This document shows, one piece after another, positions 11,681 through 23,580 of a stretch of 64,000 nt of DNA. Each line of letters begins with the position of its first letter. The stretch's first letter is position 1. The stretch spans positions 19,979,228 through 20,043,227 of the forward strand of contig CM046443.1 of the NCBI GenBank assembly GCA_025506515.1, in the 5' to 3' direction. The notes beneath the pieces are model-generated. The model was not told the DNA's origin. It ran no database searches and worked only from the letters and a program-made list of their open reading frames with translations. This DNA comes from Flaveria trinervia (taxonomy: Eukaryota; Streptophyta; Magnoliopsida; Asterales; Asteraceae). Position numbers and translations under genes: made by a program.

Positions 11681-12340
11681 CTAAAGTTCAACTTTCCTCC
11701 TCGATGTTTGATTGTAAGAACAGTTAGACGCAATGTGTCCATACTCTCCACAGTTGTAGCATGATCTGCTTTTGACTTTTTGATTTAACTGTTTGTGTGG
11801 ATAAGTGTGTGACACACGTGTGACATTAACCTTTTTGGGTTGACACTCTTCTTGTTTAGATGTTTTATCTTGTTTAACAAAGTTAATTATTTTAACATTT
11901 TTAACATCTTTTCCATTTTGTTTACCTGGACTTTGACATGAAACCCGTGATTGGTTAACATTACTGGTTTTTTTAGGTTCAGATTTGACTATGGTTGAAC
12001 CAAGCTTTATATTAACCTTTTCAAACTCTTTTTCCAGATTAACACAAGGCATTTTACCTTTTGCCTTTGAAGTGGGCTCCTTTTGTTTAGTACCAGATTC
12101 ATTTGATTTACATGTGGAATCTGGATCACTTACAAGAGGAGTGGACACCACATGATCCTTGATTGGATTGTTATTGATTGGTTTACTTTTTGCATTCATC
12201 AAGATCTCATGTGTTGGCGGAACCACTTTATAACCCAATCCCTCCCTGTTGTTACGCTCTCTCACCAAGTATTGAACAATATGAGATGAACTTGTCCAAC
12301 TATGCAGTTTTTTGCTTTAATGAGTTAACTTCTACTTCTA
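11681..12340 (-). pseudogene. Element C gag C-terminal remnant with zinc knuckle
   Basis: The open frame 12268-11681 is rich in Lys, Ser and Asn and ends with a CCHC zinc knuckle, CYNCGEYGHIASNC, which binds element RNA. Upstream of 12268 the sequence still resembles the coiled-coil part of the D and E gag, with stops. The capsid part and the PBS are missing, which places a deletion between here and the LTR remnant. The protein cannot assemble particles by itself. Confidence 0.75.
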
Positions 12341-12384
12341 AAACTGCATTTTGCTTTAATGATATACGTGTATACCGAATCAAA

Positions 12385-12845
12385 TAGTGCGGAATCCTAT
12401 TTGATTTGCGATCCAATCAGTGAGAACGCACGTAGAAACAATTATGGATTGAATCCAAACGTTAAGAATGATTGAGAATCGATCTAGTGCGATCTATGAA
12501 CTTAGAACAGATTCTTAGAGGTCTCTGGACGGCTAGGGTATGATTTAGTACGTAGGTTTTCTAAGTGTTCTATTTTTCCATGATTTAAGTGGTATTTATA
12601 GGTTAGGGTTTCTCATTCGGGCGACTGAACCATGCTCGATTGAGTCATGCGGTTTGACCATTCGCATGACTGAGTGTTCAGTCATGCGACTGAGTCAATC
12701 TCATGTTACTGATCCAGTCTCCTGGTTCAGTCGCACGACTGGTTCATTAGCATGAAATTGTTCATGCGTATGGTCCATTAGCATGGGCCAATCGCATGAG
12801 AACTTCATATGATTAAGTTTGAATGTGTTTCACAATCATTATTTG
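12385..12845 (-). repeat. 5' LTR remnant of element C
   Basis: On the minus strand, a family C palindromic array (about 12610-12800) precedes a TATA box (CCTATAAATACC, TATA at 12593-12600), followed by about 200 bases of R/U5-like sequence. This is the layout of an LTR. The outer end is lost at the border with element B, and the inner end is joined to the gag remnant without a PBS. Confidence 0.6.
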
Positions 12846-13039
12846 ACTTAGTTCTATTCAAAAAACCACAAACCTATATAATTAGTTCAATAAGCGTTAT
12901 TACATACCAAGCAATGAAATATTTAACATTATAAGCACAATCACACATTGTATTTCATTAAGTATCCATTCAATTACATATGTGTAAGACAATAAAGACA
13001 TTTTACATTAAGCTTAAAAACTAGGTACACATGTATCTA

Positions 13040-13110
13040 CAAAGAATCCCAATGTAGATCAAATCATGAAAAGGATCAAAGTAAAAGAATCCCAATGTGG
13101 ATTAGTGAAA
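13040..13110 (+). repeat. Repeated AAAGAATCCCAATGTGGATC motif in the B spacer
   Basis: Two near-identical copies start near 13046 and 13086. Element D has about four copies of the same motif, reverse-complemented, at 29530-29705, in the same relative position after pol. Confidence 0.6.
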
Positions 13111-13869
13111 ATAAGATCTTATAACTTAAGTGACCTGGTAAATCAAGTTGTGAAACAGTTCTACCCTACATCACACGAGGATGGTTGATTATTCCATGCT
13201 TTTGTGTGTGAGGTACACGTTGAATAATCAAACAAACGAAAGCATGATAAATATCACATGCATTAAAATATAAACCAGGTATGAGTCTAAGAGGACAAAC
13301 ATACCTTCAATCAATAAGTTCATAACCATGTCCATTTTATTACAAAAGAATGCAGATGTGTAATGTAAGAGTGATATGATCCCAACAAAAAGTATACTTA
13401 TCTTCATTCTTAAATAAAAAAAACCAATAATAATTCATATTCAAAAGTTTTATATCTTTAAAGTTTCTATCTAGGTATGGATATAAACTTTAGGAGGGGT
13501 AATTTAAAATTTTGATCAGTTTGTATAGATACTTACTTTCTTAAAACTTCAAAACAAATCAAAAAGAAAACTGTCTATGTTGGTGCAAAAGTTATGTTAT
13601 TGTATCTCAGCTTATACAGATTTATCAAAGCATAAGAAGTCCAAAATCAATCAAACAATAGAAAACTTATATCATCTCTGATATACAAGTCAATCCAAGC
13701 AAGAATTGACAACCCCAACAACTTCATAAGACACAAGTCAATCAAAGACAGTTCTTCACAACAAGAAAGAAAAATAAAAAAATTAATAATTCTCTACGAG
13801 AAACATTAAGTTTTGACTAAGTTCAAAATTTAATGCAGGTAAGTGCACTAGTTAATGCGAGTGAAGGTA

Positions 13870-14420
13870 ACCCATGCATATAACCAATGCGGTAAAGGTT
13901 TGTCATTTAAAACAAAGTGAAACTAATGCAGACAAGACAACTCTACCTCATTTGTGTCAAATAAGTATACATAAAAGTTTGGTGTTAAAAACCTATACAA
14001 ACAAAAGTGTTCTATCATATTTGTTAATGCGTAACACCTTTGCATTGCCGCATTTCTTTTTCCTCTTCCATATTTCTTGAATGCGGTTGACATCAACACC
14101 ATGTGTATCAAAATGAATAAACAAAGTGCTTAATCTCTTCTGTCAGCATGATGAAAGCCAATAAATGTGGACATCTTCATTGGTTGTCGCATTTGTTGAA
14201 GTAAATAGGGATAAAGGAATTTTACTCTACCGCATTTGTTATAGTGAAGAAATGCTGACTTACTTTGTCTAGTCGCATTTGTAAGAGTAACAAATGTTGA
14301 TTACCTTTTTCAATTGCATCTGTTATAGTGAAAAAATGTTGTTAAGTTTTTACTTTTCCGCATTTGTAATAGTACACAAATGCGGATGAACAAAACTCAT
14401 CTGCATTGGCTACAGTGAAT
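13870..14420 (+). repeat. Family B/D palindromic motif array (internal copy in B)
   Basis: Many copies of CCGCATTTGT with the partner ACAAATGCGG, often paired around TATAGTG or similar spacers. The same motif fills U3 of the B and D LTRs (for example TCCGCATTAGTCAATGCGGA) and the matching spacer of D (28316-28810). Confidence 0.8.
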
Positions 14421-14480
14421 TTAAAAATTGAACGCACTTGTCCTGAAACTTATTACTTTTTGTAGAAGACATTAATTGAC

Positions 14481-14488
14481 TATTTAAA
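14481..14488 (+). promoter_or_regulatory. TATA-like box of the putative internal promoter of element B
   Basis: TATTTAAA lies downstream of the array and about 180 bp before the predicted donor. The following block, including TTGAGAGACTTTATAGTG, is conserved in D (28170-28230, minus strand), although D's TATA-like bases are less good. Confidence 0.45.
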
Positions 14489-14663
14489 GCCATTTCAAAA
14501 GGTCATTTAATACTTTTCAAATTTGAGAGACTTTATAGTGCGACGAGCGAACTTCACTATTCTTCATCACTCATCATCTTCATCATCAAACCTGTGTTTT
14601 ACTTTCATCTTACCTCATCTGTCCTCTGTTTTGATTCACTACAATTGTAGTATCAAACAAAAG

Positions 14664-15141
14664 GTGATAATCTTTGAAATTTATGACCTAAAATGTCAGA
14701 CTTTTGAACCTTTAATGAACTTAGAATCCTAGGTCAAAAATGGTGATTAAAAATCAAACTTGGATTAAGAAATAATGATGATTTTCGACTGCAATGAACA
14801 AGTTAACTAAGAAGATAACAACAAACAAGTGATTTTTACCATGATTTTCATCACCTTGTTCATCGCATGAACATAGCACAACAAAAGATTGAAAACGAGA
14901 AAACATATCTTGATTCTAAGAGTTAAAATAGGTTAAAAAACAATAAAAATGATCACTTCAAGTATGAATAACAAAATAATAGTGATTATTCATAATAACA
15001 TCAAGTATAGGTATAATTCCTATGGAACAGTACCTATAAACATTCAAGTTTGACCATAAAAAATCAAAATGAGAAATTTCACTTGATGCATGTTCTACAA
15101 TCTTATTATTAATCTTTCTAATTCATATGCCTCTAATGCAG
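14664..15141 (+). other. Predicted leader intron of element B
   Basis: Donor AAAAG|GTGATA at 14663/14664 and acceptor CTAATGCAG ending at 15141. The 3' ORF ATG (15147) lies 5 bases into the next exon. D has a matching donor, GATAAG|GTATAA, and an acceptor, CTTGTGTAG, again 5 bases before its ATG. Confidence 0.55.
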
Positions 15142-15146
15142 GATAC

Positions 15147-17875
15147 ATGGCAAATCTCACTTGGAGCAAGCTCCATAATGTTAGCGGTTATCTTGACCCT
15201 CATGTACCCGAGGCAGAAGGTCTTAGAGACATAATCAGATTATATCCACTATCAGAGTTGCTCATGCAATCACTATTAGACCAATCATTTATGAGAGATT
15301 CATAAGGTCTTTTTGGAGCATTGCTGAGATGACAGAGATAGCTGGTGTGTGGACTCTGTCTGGAAGAATCACTGATGATCATACTTTGAACATCACTGAA
15401 CAAACTATGAGACAGTGTCTATAGTTTGGTGATGATGCCAACACTCCCTTAGAGCTTGAAGATGATGAGATTACTTCTTTATTGCCAACATTGGATATGA
15501 GGAAGGATATTAAGGCAAATAGATTGTAAAAGGATTAGTTGACTTACAATGGAGGTTCCTGATTTATCTTTACCAACATTGTCTGTTAAAGAGGAAGACT
15601 GGATAGAATGGCATTCTAGTGATCACCTTATCTGCTATATGTGCTTTATGCACTAACAAACCATTCAACATGTCTGCTAATGTGTTTAATGATCTGGTAT
15701 CAAACATTCAAGAAGGAGAAAACATATGTTCCTGATGTATCCAATGTTCTTGCAATGCCTCACCAGTGAAGCTTTTCCTGATATTGTACCTGAATGACCT
15801 GTGCTGGATATTCCTCATTATAATGCCAAGTCTTACAAATACATCAAGAAGAGAGATCCTAGAAACTTTTACAGTGGAGCCTTCTTTCCATTGTTGCCCT
15901 GGATGCTATAGCAGATAAATCCAGAAGAACAAGCACAAGAGGCTCTAGTTGATGATCCTGATTAAGAAGAAGGACAACCTGCTCATGATCAACAAACTTT
16001 TGCTGACCAAGCTATTGAAAGGGATGGAGGACAGAGATTAGTGTCACCCCAAGTGGATGTAAGGGGTGATCTTCACACTGGACCTTCTGTTCATGATGCT
16101 GATACGGCCTCACTATTTGCCCACACCAATATCATCACCCCAAAGAACACCAATCCCATCACCACAAGCACAACCCATCATTTCTCCACATATATCTCCA
16201 ATCCATCACTCACCCACATCACTTGTTCAAACATCCCCTGTTACTACTAAGCCTGTTGAGTTTGGTGATTCTGCCAGCTATTTAGAGGAATCCAAATCAT
16301 CTGATAAAAAGGATCATCCAAGACAGATACTTGTTAGGCAAGTTGCTTCTGAGGCTGCTCCATCATAAAGTTATGTTGAATCATGAGTCAACAAGCCTCA
16401 TGAAAAAGATGAGTTAATTTCAGAACTGATGCAAAAAGTAGCCAAGATGGAAACACTACTAAATAGAAGACCTGGTATCATTCAAGACAGACTTCTGGAA
16501 TTGGATAAGATGGAGAAGGAGTTGAAAGATGTGAAAGAAAAGTATGAGAATGAGAAGAAAGAAAAACAAAAGGAGATTGAAAGTTTAAAGGCAGCTCTCC
16601 AACAGTTAAGGGATGAAATAAGTGATCATGTTGACACTTTACCCATCCAGATTATAGATATGGAAGAACAAGAAGGAATGATTGAAGAACAATCTGATAT
16701 TATCAGAGACTTGCAAAAACAGATAGAAACTCAAAACAAGAGAGTATCTAAGTTAGAGCTGCTTGTTATGATAAAAAAGGAAGTAGAGATAGAGAAAGAT
16801 GATAAAGAAGAGAAAATAGAAGAGAAAAAAAGGGAAAGTGATAAAGATTCCAGTACTAAAAGTTCATCAAGGGAAAGTGGTGATAACTCCCCTCCTACTA
16901 AAAAGATGAAATTCTCTAAGACTGAGAAAGGGGTAAAAACTAGTGAATCAAAACATGATTAATCTAGCATGGAGATGGTGATCTATACAAGCAAACCAGA
17001 AGAAGTTCACTCTGAAGAGGCTGAATTTAGTGATATGATTAAAGCCCTTGACTCTTTCATTATAGAAGAGATTATTATAGATGATGATTTTTGGGTGTTC
17101 ATTGTTGATCAGGGGCAAAATGATGAACCAATAGTGGTCATTCCTCAATCTCCTATCCCAATTGAGAAGGAATTGAGTATGCAAATAATGTCTGCTGTAT
17201 CATTGACAGATGAACAAAAAAAGCTCATTAGAAAATTATGTGAAGAGCAACAAAAGTGAGAAGAATCAGCAGTTGTTATTGATAAAACAGAAAACTCAGA
17301 GACTGAAAAGGTGCCTCAAGAAGCTAAAATGGCTGAAACCTCTTTTGGTTCAGGAATGCAAACCTATACTAGAAGGAGGAAATATTTAACTGAGAAGACA
17401 AAAAGGAAAAGACCAATGGCACAAGAAGAAGGAGAGATAGAGGGTGGCTATGTGGTTAATGAACCAATAGCTCATAAAAGTCTTGTGAAAGAGGAGGCAT
17501 CAGTACAGGAGATGGTAAAGAAAGCCCAAACTTATTAACTGATGGTGAAAGCAATTTTTTTGATCAATCAGGGGTATGACCCTAATGAGGTATTCAGAAT
17601 GACATGAGGGAATGAAGGCAGAAGAAGAAAAGTTAAACAAACTACTAGACCCTACTTATGAGATTGAGTATGAAAAGACTCTTTCTCCCAAAGCTGCAGT
17701 GTTCAAATCATTCTCAAAGGCAAAGCATACTTCCACTCCTCAACCATTGTATCCTGATCCCAACGGTATGACTGACAGAGAAATGAATGACTATCTGTCT
17801 TACCAAGGATTTACCAAATGAAAATTGGGTAACATGAAGACAAATTCCCTAAGGGCTGCTATTCTTAGGATGATT
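15147..17875 (+). pseudogene. 3' ORF of element B, N-terminal part, broken
   Basis: It starts MANLTWSKLHNVSGYL, almost identical to the D 3' ORF start. A frame change near 15250 and further stops break the conserved N-terminal domain. A Pro/His/Ser-rich low-complexity stretch follows (about 16040-16370), then a strong coiled-coil region (16429-16962) and acidic/basic segments (16969-17259, 17311-17538, 17612-17821). The ORF is cut at 17875 by an LTR insertion and resumes only near 22030. About 250 codons present in D are missing between the two parts. Function unknown. Confidence 0.7.
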
Positions 17876-19564
17876 TGTAATGCCCGGTTATTTGCTTAAA
17901 GATAAGAAAGAAAGAAAAGAATAAAGTAAAGGAAAAGAAAAAAAGAAATAAAGCCCAAGTAGAGGGACCAAATGTGTCAAAAGGACAAAAAGTTTGAAAG
18001 TTGGTGAATAAAGGTGGCATGGCCGCCCATCACCCTCTCCTCACACATATCTTGGATATTTCTAGAGAGAGAAAGCAAAGAGGAGCAGAAAGCTCTCGGG
18101 TATTTTGAAGAACAAGTGCAGGGAGTCGAATTCAAGGTAAGAATTCGTGAGTTTATGATGTTCTTAACTGGTTTTATCCTCGGTTATATGATTATGTATG
18201 TTTGTATGTGTTCGGGTGTGTGTTTTGGTGGGTTTCTAGACGGTTGAACTCTGTTGCAAACGGGTTTTTGAAGGAGTCAAAACCAGAGGCTGCAAAGGTG
18301 AGTTTTAGGACCCCGTTTTTACTTGTTTTAAACTGCTTTGAGGCTGGAATGCATGTATGAACGTTTTTATAAAAAATGGGTTTTATACCCGTATGTTTTA
18401 GTGTGTGTATGTTGCAGGTGGGGTTTGATTTTTGGGTTGTGTATGTGTTTGATGATGTATGATTGTGTTCCTAAGGCTTAGGCTGTAGGTTTAAGCTTAA
18501 AACATGATAGGTGATGATTAGGGACCGAATTATGATGTTTAAGTATAATAAAGTCTGCCCGTGCGCTCAAACAGTAGCTCATACGCCCAAACAGTAGCTC
18601 ATGCACCCAACTGAAAATAACAGCCTAAGTGTCCCATGCGCCCAAAACCTCATGCGCCTGAATAGTACACATGCGCTTGAATAGTACTCATACGTCTAGA
18701 AATAGGCTAAAATTGACTAAGTGTTCATACGCCCAAATAGCTCATGCGCCCGCATAGTGCTCATGCGCCTAGAATTGCCTAGAAATGACTAAGTGTTGCC
18801 TATACGCCCCAATAGTGCTAATGCGCCTGAAGGTTCCTCATGCGCCTAAGTGTTCCCCATGCGCTTGCATAGTGCTCATGTGCCTGCATAGTGCCCGTGA
18901 GCCTAAAGACTTAGAAATATTTTCTGATTTTGGGGAAAAATTGAAATGTAGGCTTTGACTTGGGAGATTCCTGGGTGCTATGTAAGTTGACTTTTTGAGG
19001 TCATAGATGATGTGATGGGTGATGTATGATGTGATTTGAATGTGATGTATGATTGATGCTTATGCATGATGATGTTTGATGATTATGTATGATTGCATGT
19101 TATGTTCAGTTATGTTCCTTATTACGTATGATAATGTGACTTTACGTGGTGTGATATTGATAATGTACGTAAAGTATTATCTTAACAAAGTGAAAGATTT
19201 AAGATAATGAAAGTGGAACATAATGAACGAATAAAAAGTCTTTCAAGAAAATGACAGGAGGTTCACAACTCATTGGGAGTTGTTAGCTCGATTGTGTGTG
19301 TCTATAGCGTGCAATTTTGGCTAACTCATAAGGGTTCATACACACAGTAAGAGTTAAGTCTTGGTGTCTGCTCCAATACATGCGATTTCCTAATTACTAT
19401 GTTTTATACAGCGTGCGATCTTGGCGGACCCATAAGAGTTCACAAACACAAAGGGAGTTTGTCCCAGTGACCACTCCATATGTGCGATATCGGGTCCATG
19501 TCGCTTAACCCTAGATGAAATTGCTTGTGCTCTAGAGGGGGCTTAAGTACATGACAGGACCTAG
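17876..19564 (+). repeat. Gypsy-like LTR fragment in the element B 3' ORF
   Basis: Foreign sequence begins TGTAATGCCCGG exactly where homology to the 3' ORF stops. This start is typical of plant Gypsy LTRs. It contains a dense array of CATGCGCC-type motifs (18557-18905), TGATGTATGATG repeats (about 19000-19110) and two related blocks around 19260-19500 with AGCGTGCAATTTTGG/AGCGTGCGATCTTGG. No internal coding domain is present. The 3' end has no clear LTR terminus and no target duplication is visible, so it is likely a truncated or recombined LTR. Confidence 0.55.
18557..18905 (+). repeat. CATGCGCC motif array inside the LTR fragment
   Basis: Around twenty imperfect copies of a CTCATGCGCCCAAATAGT-like unit, with variable spacing. 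This is GC-rich against an AT-rich background. It resembles in style, but not in sequence, the arrays of the Copia LTRs nearby. Confidence 0.7.
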
Positions 19565-22024
19565 TGTAACATCTCATATTTTTGTTAACTATGTAGTTAG
19601 TGTCGTTTATTATGTACCGGTCATTGTTGACAATTATGAAATTTATAGTGTGGTCATGCCTATTTTTCTTGGTTGTATTTAATTTTTTTTAATAACTAAT
19701 GATAATAATAGCAATACTATTATAATAATAATAATAATAATTTGTAAAATTTATTAAACTTAAAAAGATTAAAAGAAGTCTAGGGGGCTTATGTCAATTT
19801 GAAAACTTAAAAAAAATGAAGTTTAAACATAAAATGATAACTACTCTAAATTTAAAGGGGCCAATGTGTAATTTGAAATCCCAAATTTCCTTTTCCTCTC
19901 TTCGCAAATCCGGTGGCTTTCCGGCCACCGTCGACCGACCTTCGGCGATGCCTAAAACAACCTAAATCAACCGTTTTGTTGATCCGAATCCATGCGAACC
20001 GTTCCGAACTCGTTCATGTGCTTATTATGACCTTTAATGCATGTATTTGGTGTGATTAAAGCATCGGTTACAACTCGAATCGCCGTGTAACCGGCGACCT
20101 TAATCATATGATCGTTCGGGTATTAACAAGCTACAACAATCAAATTAATCGCACATACATGATCGCTTAACTGTAACTAAACTCCTACACAATCCAATTT
20201 CATTCGAAACACAACCAAACAGCTCGAACAAGTTCCATCTTCATTGTGACCTGCAACCGAGCCGAACCCCACCTTCTACACATTTAGAACCGCAATTGAT
20301 TTAGGGCTTTCAATCACCGTCTCTTTTGGAAGCTCCGTGTGCAATTAATTGTGTTATTATCACCAATTACAATCGGACACAGTCGCGATATAGCCGTGGT
20401 TATTTGTTCTTCACTTGTTCATATCAAATTTATCTACAAAACAGGTAATTAAACATATATGCATACTCGATTTTAGTCGAGGAATGAAAGCCCTAACCAT
20501 AATCTGATTTACAACATCGATTGGTAGTTCAATTTTGAATCAATTGAAACTAGTGTTCATGGAGAATTGGGGTTTGTTTAACTTTTTGTATTTAGGAATT
20601 TGAAACAGATATACATCGTGGCCAAGGCCTTTTGTTAAATGGTTCCATACTTACCTTCCATCTTAGAGGTCCCGGGTTCAAACCCAGCGACCTCCAATGT
20701 TTTTTTAGGTTATTTTGCCATTTTAAAATTATATAAAATTTTCCAAAAATCATAAAAAATCAATTTATAAACTTTGTTTATCTCAAATCATTTAATTATT
20801 TTTCTGTAGTTATTCATAAAAATATATCCTTATATTTTTATATATATTTTTTTATATTCTAAGGCTAAAGATATAATTAGTGTATTTGTGTAAAAAAAAC
20901 TAATCTTTAAATACTAGTTTAATCTACACAAACTATTATTCCAAACGTTGTCTCTAAAATTATTGTTTAAGTCATGTTCATTTTAATTAGTTACAACATT
21001 TTATTTAAACTTTATGAATATTACAAAATTATTATAAATGTTAGCCTCATTTCTTATCTTCATATAAAATATAAATAAAATCGTTCCCACAAAAATATAA
21101 TTGAATTTTTTTATTTGATAAATATAATCAACAAAACCCCAAACATCAAGTTGAACCCTAGTCCACGTTAATTCGTTAAACTTATTGTAAAACTTTAACC
21201 TTGTGATTATATATATTTAGATGCCTTGTGACGATACATATTGGAACGACATTTATTATTGATCTTATTAATCTTCATCATATACTTATTTGACATGTGA
21301 GTTTTCCTTGCCCCTTTTATATTTTCATACTAATTTGGGGTGAAACATGATACTTATTCCCATACACTTGTAAACGTTTAAACTTGTAAGCACTTGCAAT
21401 TCATATTTTTGTCATGGTTATTTGTGTGTTGTAAGTGTTTATATGAGATACATATTTTTGTTTGCAATCATTAACTATTGCTAGCCTGGCGACGTCTTAG
21501 ATCTTTGGGCTTGACAAGCCTATTTGGTGCTAAAGCCGAGGTATTGTCGGCTCCTGATGGCGTATGCTTGTTCATCATGGGAACCAAATACACTTAGCCA
21601 ATCATATATACTTGTAATCAAGTTGAGGTTTGGTTGTAACGATATATGTTCTATAACCTTACTAACTTATGACCTATGACATGAATTGCTACTTGTACCC
21701 TTATCATATTATGTATGAAAACCTTGGAAACTCACCAACTATTTTTAGTTGACCTTTTATTTTTATCATGTTTCAGGTAATCCTTAAGTTTAAAGTGAAC
21801 TTTTGAAGCTTGCAATAATCTAGGACTTGGACCTAGTTAATGAAATATAAAGATTATATTTTGTTATGCTATGTTTGAACTTATTTCATGTTTGAGACTT
21901 ATGTTTATAATTTCTTTTGAAACTTATAATTTTAATATTTACATTTAATTATAGCATTATGTGGCTGTGAAAAATCTTAACCCTCACATCTCAACGATTC
22001 CGCCGTCAAGGTTGGGGTGTGACA
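19565..22024 (+). mobile_element. Solo LTR (Gypsy-like) with 5-bp target duplication CCTAG
   Basis: A 2460-bp block starts TGTAACATCTC and ends GGTTGGGGTGTGACA. It is flanked by CCTAG on both sides (19560-19564 and 22025-22029). It has the 5'-TG...CA-3' ends of an LTR, no gag or pol, and no PBS. Length and ends fit the solo LTR of a large Gypsy family. Orientation is judged from the TGTAAC start and is not certain. A pol III-like sequence lies at 20615-20700. Confidence 0.75.
20615..20700 (+). other. tRNA-like sequence (possible pol III A and B boxes)
   Basis: TGGCCAAGGCC resembles an A box, and GGTTCAAACCC, about 50 bases later, is a good B box. A flanking GAGGTC...GACCTC pair could form a T-arm/acceptor-like stem. 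It could be a degraded tRNA-derived SINE or tRNA relic inside the solo LTR. I cannot fold a full cloverleaf, so this is not called as a tRNA gene. Confidence 0.35.
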
Positions 22025-22029
22025 CCTAG

Positions 22030-22529
22030 ATAGGAGTTGAAATCAGGTTGTTTACTGGATATGAGCTGAAAGAAGGAGCTAAAATCCTATACACAAGGCA
22101 TTTCAAAGAGATAAAGAATAAAATAGGAGAAGAAAATATGCATTTCTTTCTGAAATGTATAAAGATTCTAAAGATGGCATTTGATAGAATCAATGTCAAG
22201 AGGGAGTAGAGGAAGAAGAAGAAGACTACTCTATAATTTGGGAATATTATGAAGTTAGAGATGGATGTACATGGAGCTCTGTTGATTCATAGAGATGGGT
22301 TGTCCATAGTGTTAATACGGGAACCCATTTCTCTAAAGAATCTGCCTATAGAAGCCATCTACATAATGAGCCAAATGAAGATCCATGTGTTAAACAAAGA
22401 AAAGATGTCCGATGCCAATGACTTTGTCAACATGATAAAAGTCATTCTGGATCCATCTCAGGCATAACCTCTTATTCCTCCACAAGACTCAGCAGAATCT
22501 TCCCAAACTCAACCACCATCAAACCCTTG
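22030..22529 (+). pseudogene. 3' ORF of element B, C-terminal part
   Basis: Homology to the D 3' ORF resumes just after the solo LTR's target duplication. The last open piece (22249-22467) matches the C-terminus of D (23874-23581, minus) residue by residue over most of its length, including LLIHRDGLS and ILDP. Frame changes and stops lie at 22030-22240. The ORF ends about 35 bp before the LTR. Confidence 0.7.
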
Positions 22530-22548
22530 AAGAACATAGGTTGTATAA

Positions 22549-22564
22549 TCTATAAGGGGACTAT
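22549..22564 (+). promoter_or_regulatory. Polypurine tract of element B
   Basis: ATAAGGGGACTAT lies directly before the TGTTGG start of the B 3' LTR. The matching tract in D is AGAGGGAGTAT. Confidence 0.65.
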
Positions 22565-22808
22565 TGTTGGACCCTGAAAGGATCATACATATCAATTTAA
22601 GTGGTGGGTCGATGGTTGTTATACTGGAAATCCCACAAGTCCAAGAACAAATACGGATAAAGAATCTACATCAACAACAGAAGGCAAGTGTCGACTAACC
22701 GCATTTGTATCTGCGGATGAACATAGAACAAATGTTGACAAGTGTTTGTTCTTCCGCATTAACAAATGCAGATAGCCGAAACAAATGCTGACAAGTATTT
22801 GTACATAC
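22565..22808 (+). repeat. 3' LTR of element B, left part
   Basis: It starts TGTTGGACCCTGAAAGG and is similar to the D LTR read on the minus strand. CCGCATTTGT/GCGGATGA motifs begin near 22700. The LTR is cut by the insertion of element D at 22809. Its last 93 bp recur at the other side of D (37356-37448). Confidence 0.8.
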
Positions 22809-23545
22809 TGGGGGTTGAGTAAGAGTGATATTCTTACTAAGAATCGAATATGATAATCAAGTCAATGAATAAGTTGCGGAAACAAACAATCAAAGAACAT
22901 TCAAGGCAAGAAAATTACTCATAAATGATGTTTGTATTGATATATGAAAGTTGATAAATTACTGAGAATAATTACAACAAAAATTCTCTATCTATCAGCC
23001 GTCACCTCAGTATGAGGTCAACTATTCTATTTATAGGCAGACAAGATGCCTTTACAAAATGACTAAACTATCCCTAACCTATTACATCATCCGCATCTCT
23101 GTTTGTTCATCCGCATTGACAAATGTGGATGAGATAATCTTGATCAGCATCTTCACTTGATCATCCGCATTAGTAAGTTGGTCATCCACATTGGTTGATG
23201 CGGATGAACAAATACTTATGTGCATTTGGTCGGTCATCCGCTTTTGTCAATGCGGATGAGCAAAGTCTTGTCCGCATCTTCTTTTGTTCTTCCGCATTAG
23301 TCAATGCGGAAGAGTAACTTGTTCTTTAGCATTAGTATTTTGTCTTCCACATTAGTCAATGCGGAAGAGTAAATACTTGTCCGCATCAGAGTTATGTCTT
23401 CCGCATTAACTAATACGGAAGATAACACTTGTTAATTTCCTTGCAGATCTTCATCCGCATTTCTTTTTGGACTTGTGGGATTCCAACTGAATAATCATCA
23501 ATTCACCTATTAAGTTGGTATGTATGATCCTTTCAAGGTGTAACA
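22809..23545 (-). repeat. 3' LTR of element D
   Basis: Ends TGTTACACC...AACCCCCA on the minus strand. A palindromic array of TCCGCATT...AATGCGGA units lies at about 23080-23470. A TATA box (TATTTATA at 23028-23035 on the plus strand) sits next to it, in the same order as in the other LTR. Confidence 0.9.
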
Positions 23546-23547
23546 AT

Positions 23548-23557
23548 ACTCCCTCTA
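23548..23557 (-). promoter_or_regulatory. Polypurine tract of element D
   Basis: The minus strand reads TTAGAGGGAGTAT directly before the TGTTACACC start of the 3' LTR. Confidence 0.7.
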
Positions 23558-23580
23558 AGGATTATACAGCCTAGTTTTCC

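Larger units (their letters stand above)
3938..12845 (-). mobile_element. Element C: truncated Sirevirus-like Copia retrotransposon, minus strand
   Basis: Read on the minus strand, the order is LTR remnant (12385-12845), end of gag, protease, integrase, reverse transcriptase, RNase H (to 8043), a 2.6-kb spacer with an internal promoter-like block, and a 3' ORF (from 5452) cut off at about 3938. No 3' LTR is present in the window. No PBS is found; the LTR runs almost directly into the end of gag, so a deletion removed the PBS and most of gag. The right boundary with element B is approximate (12.80-12.87 kb). Confidence 0.75.

Noticed and set aside
18014..18247. 77-residue ORF with a hydrophobic end in the LTR fragment
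   Set aside because: It lies inside an LTR, has no similarity that I recognise, and no support from flanking signals.
20615..20700. Functional tRNA gene
   Set aside because: Only the box elements fit. I could not assign an anticodon arm or a full acceptor stem.
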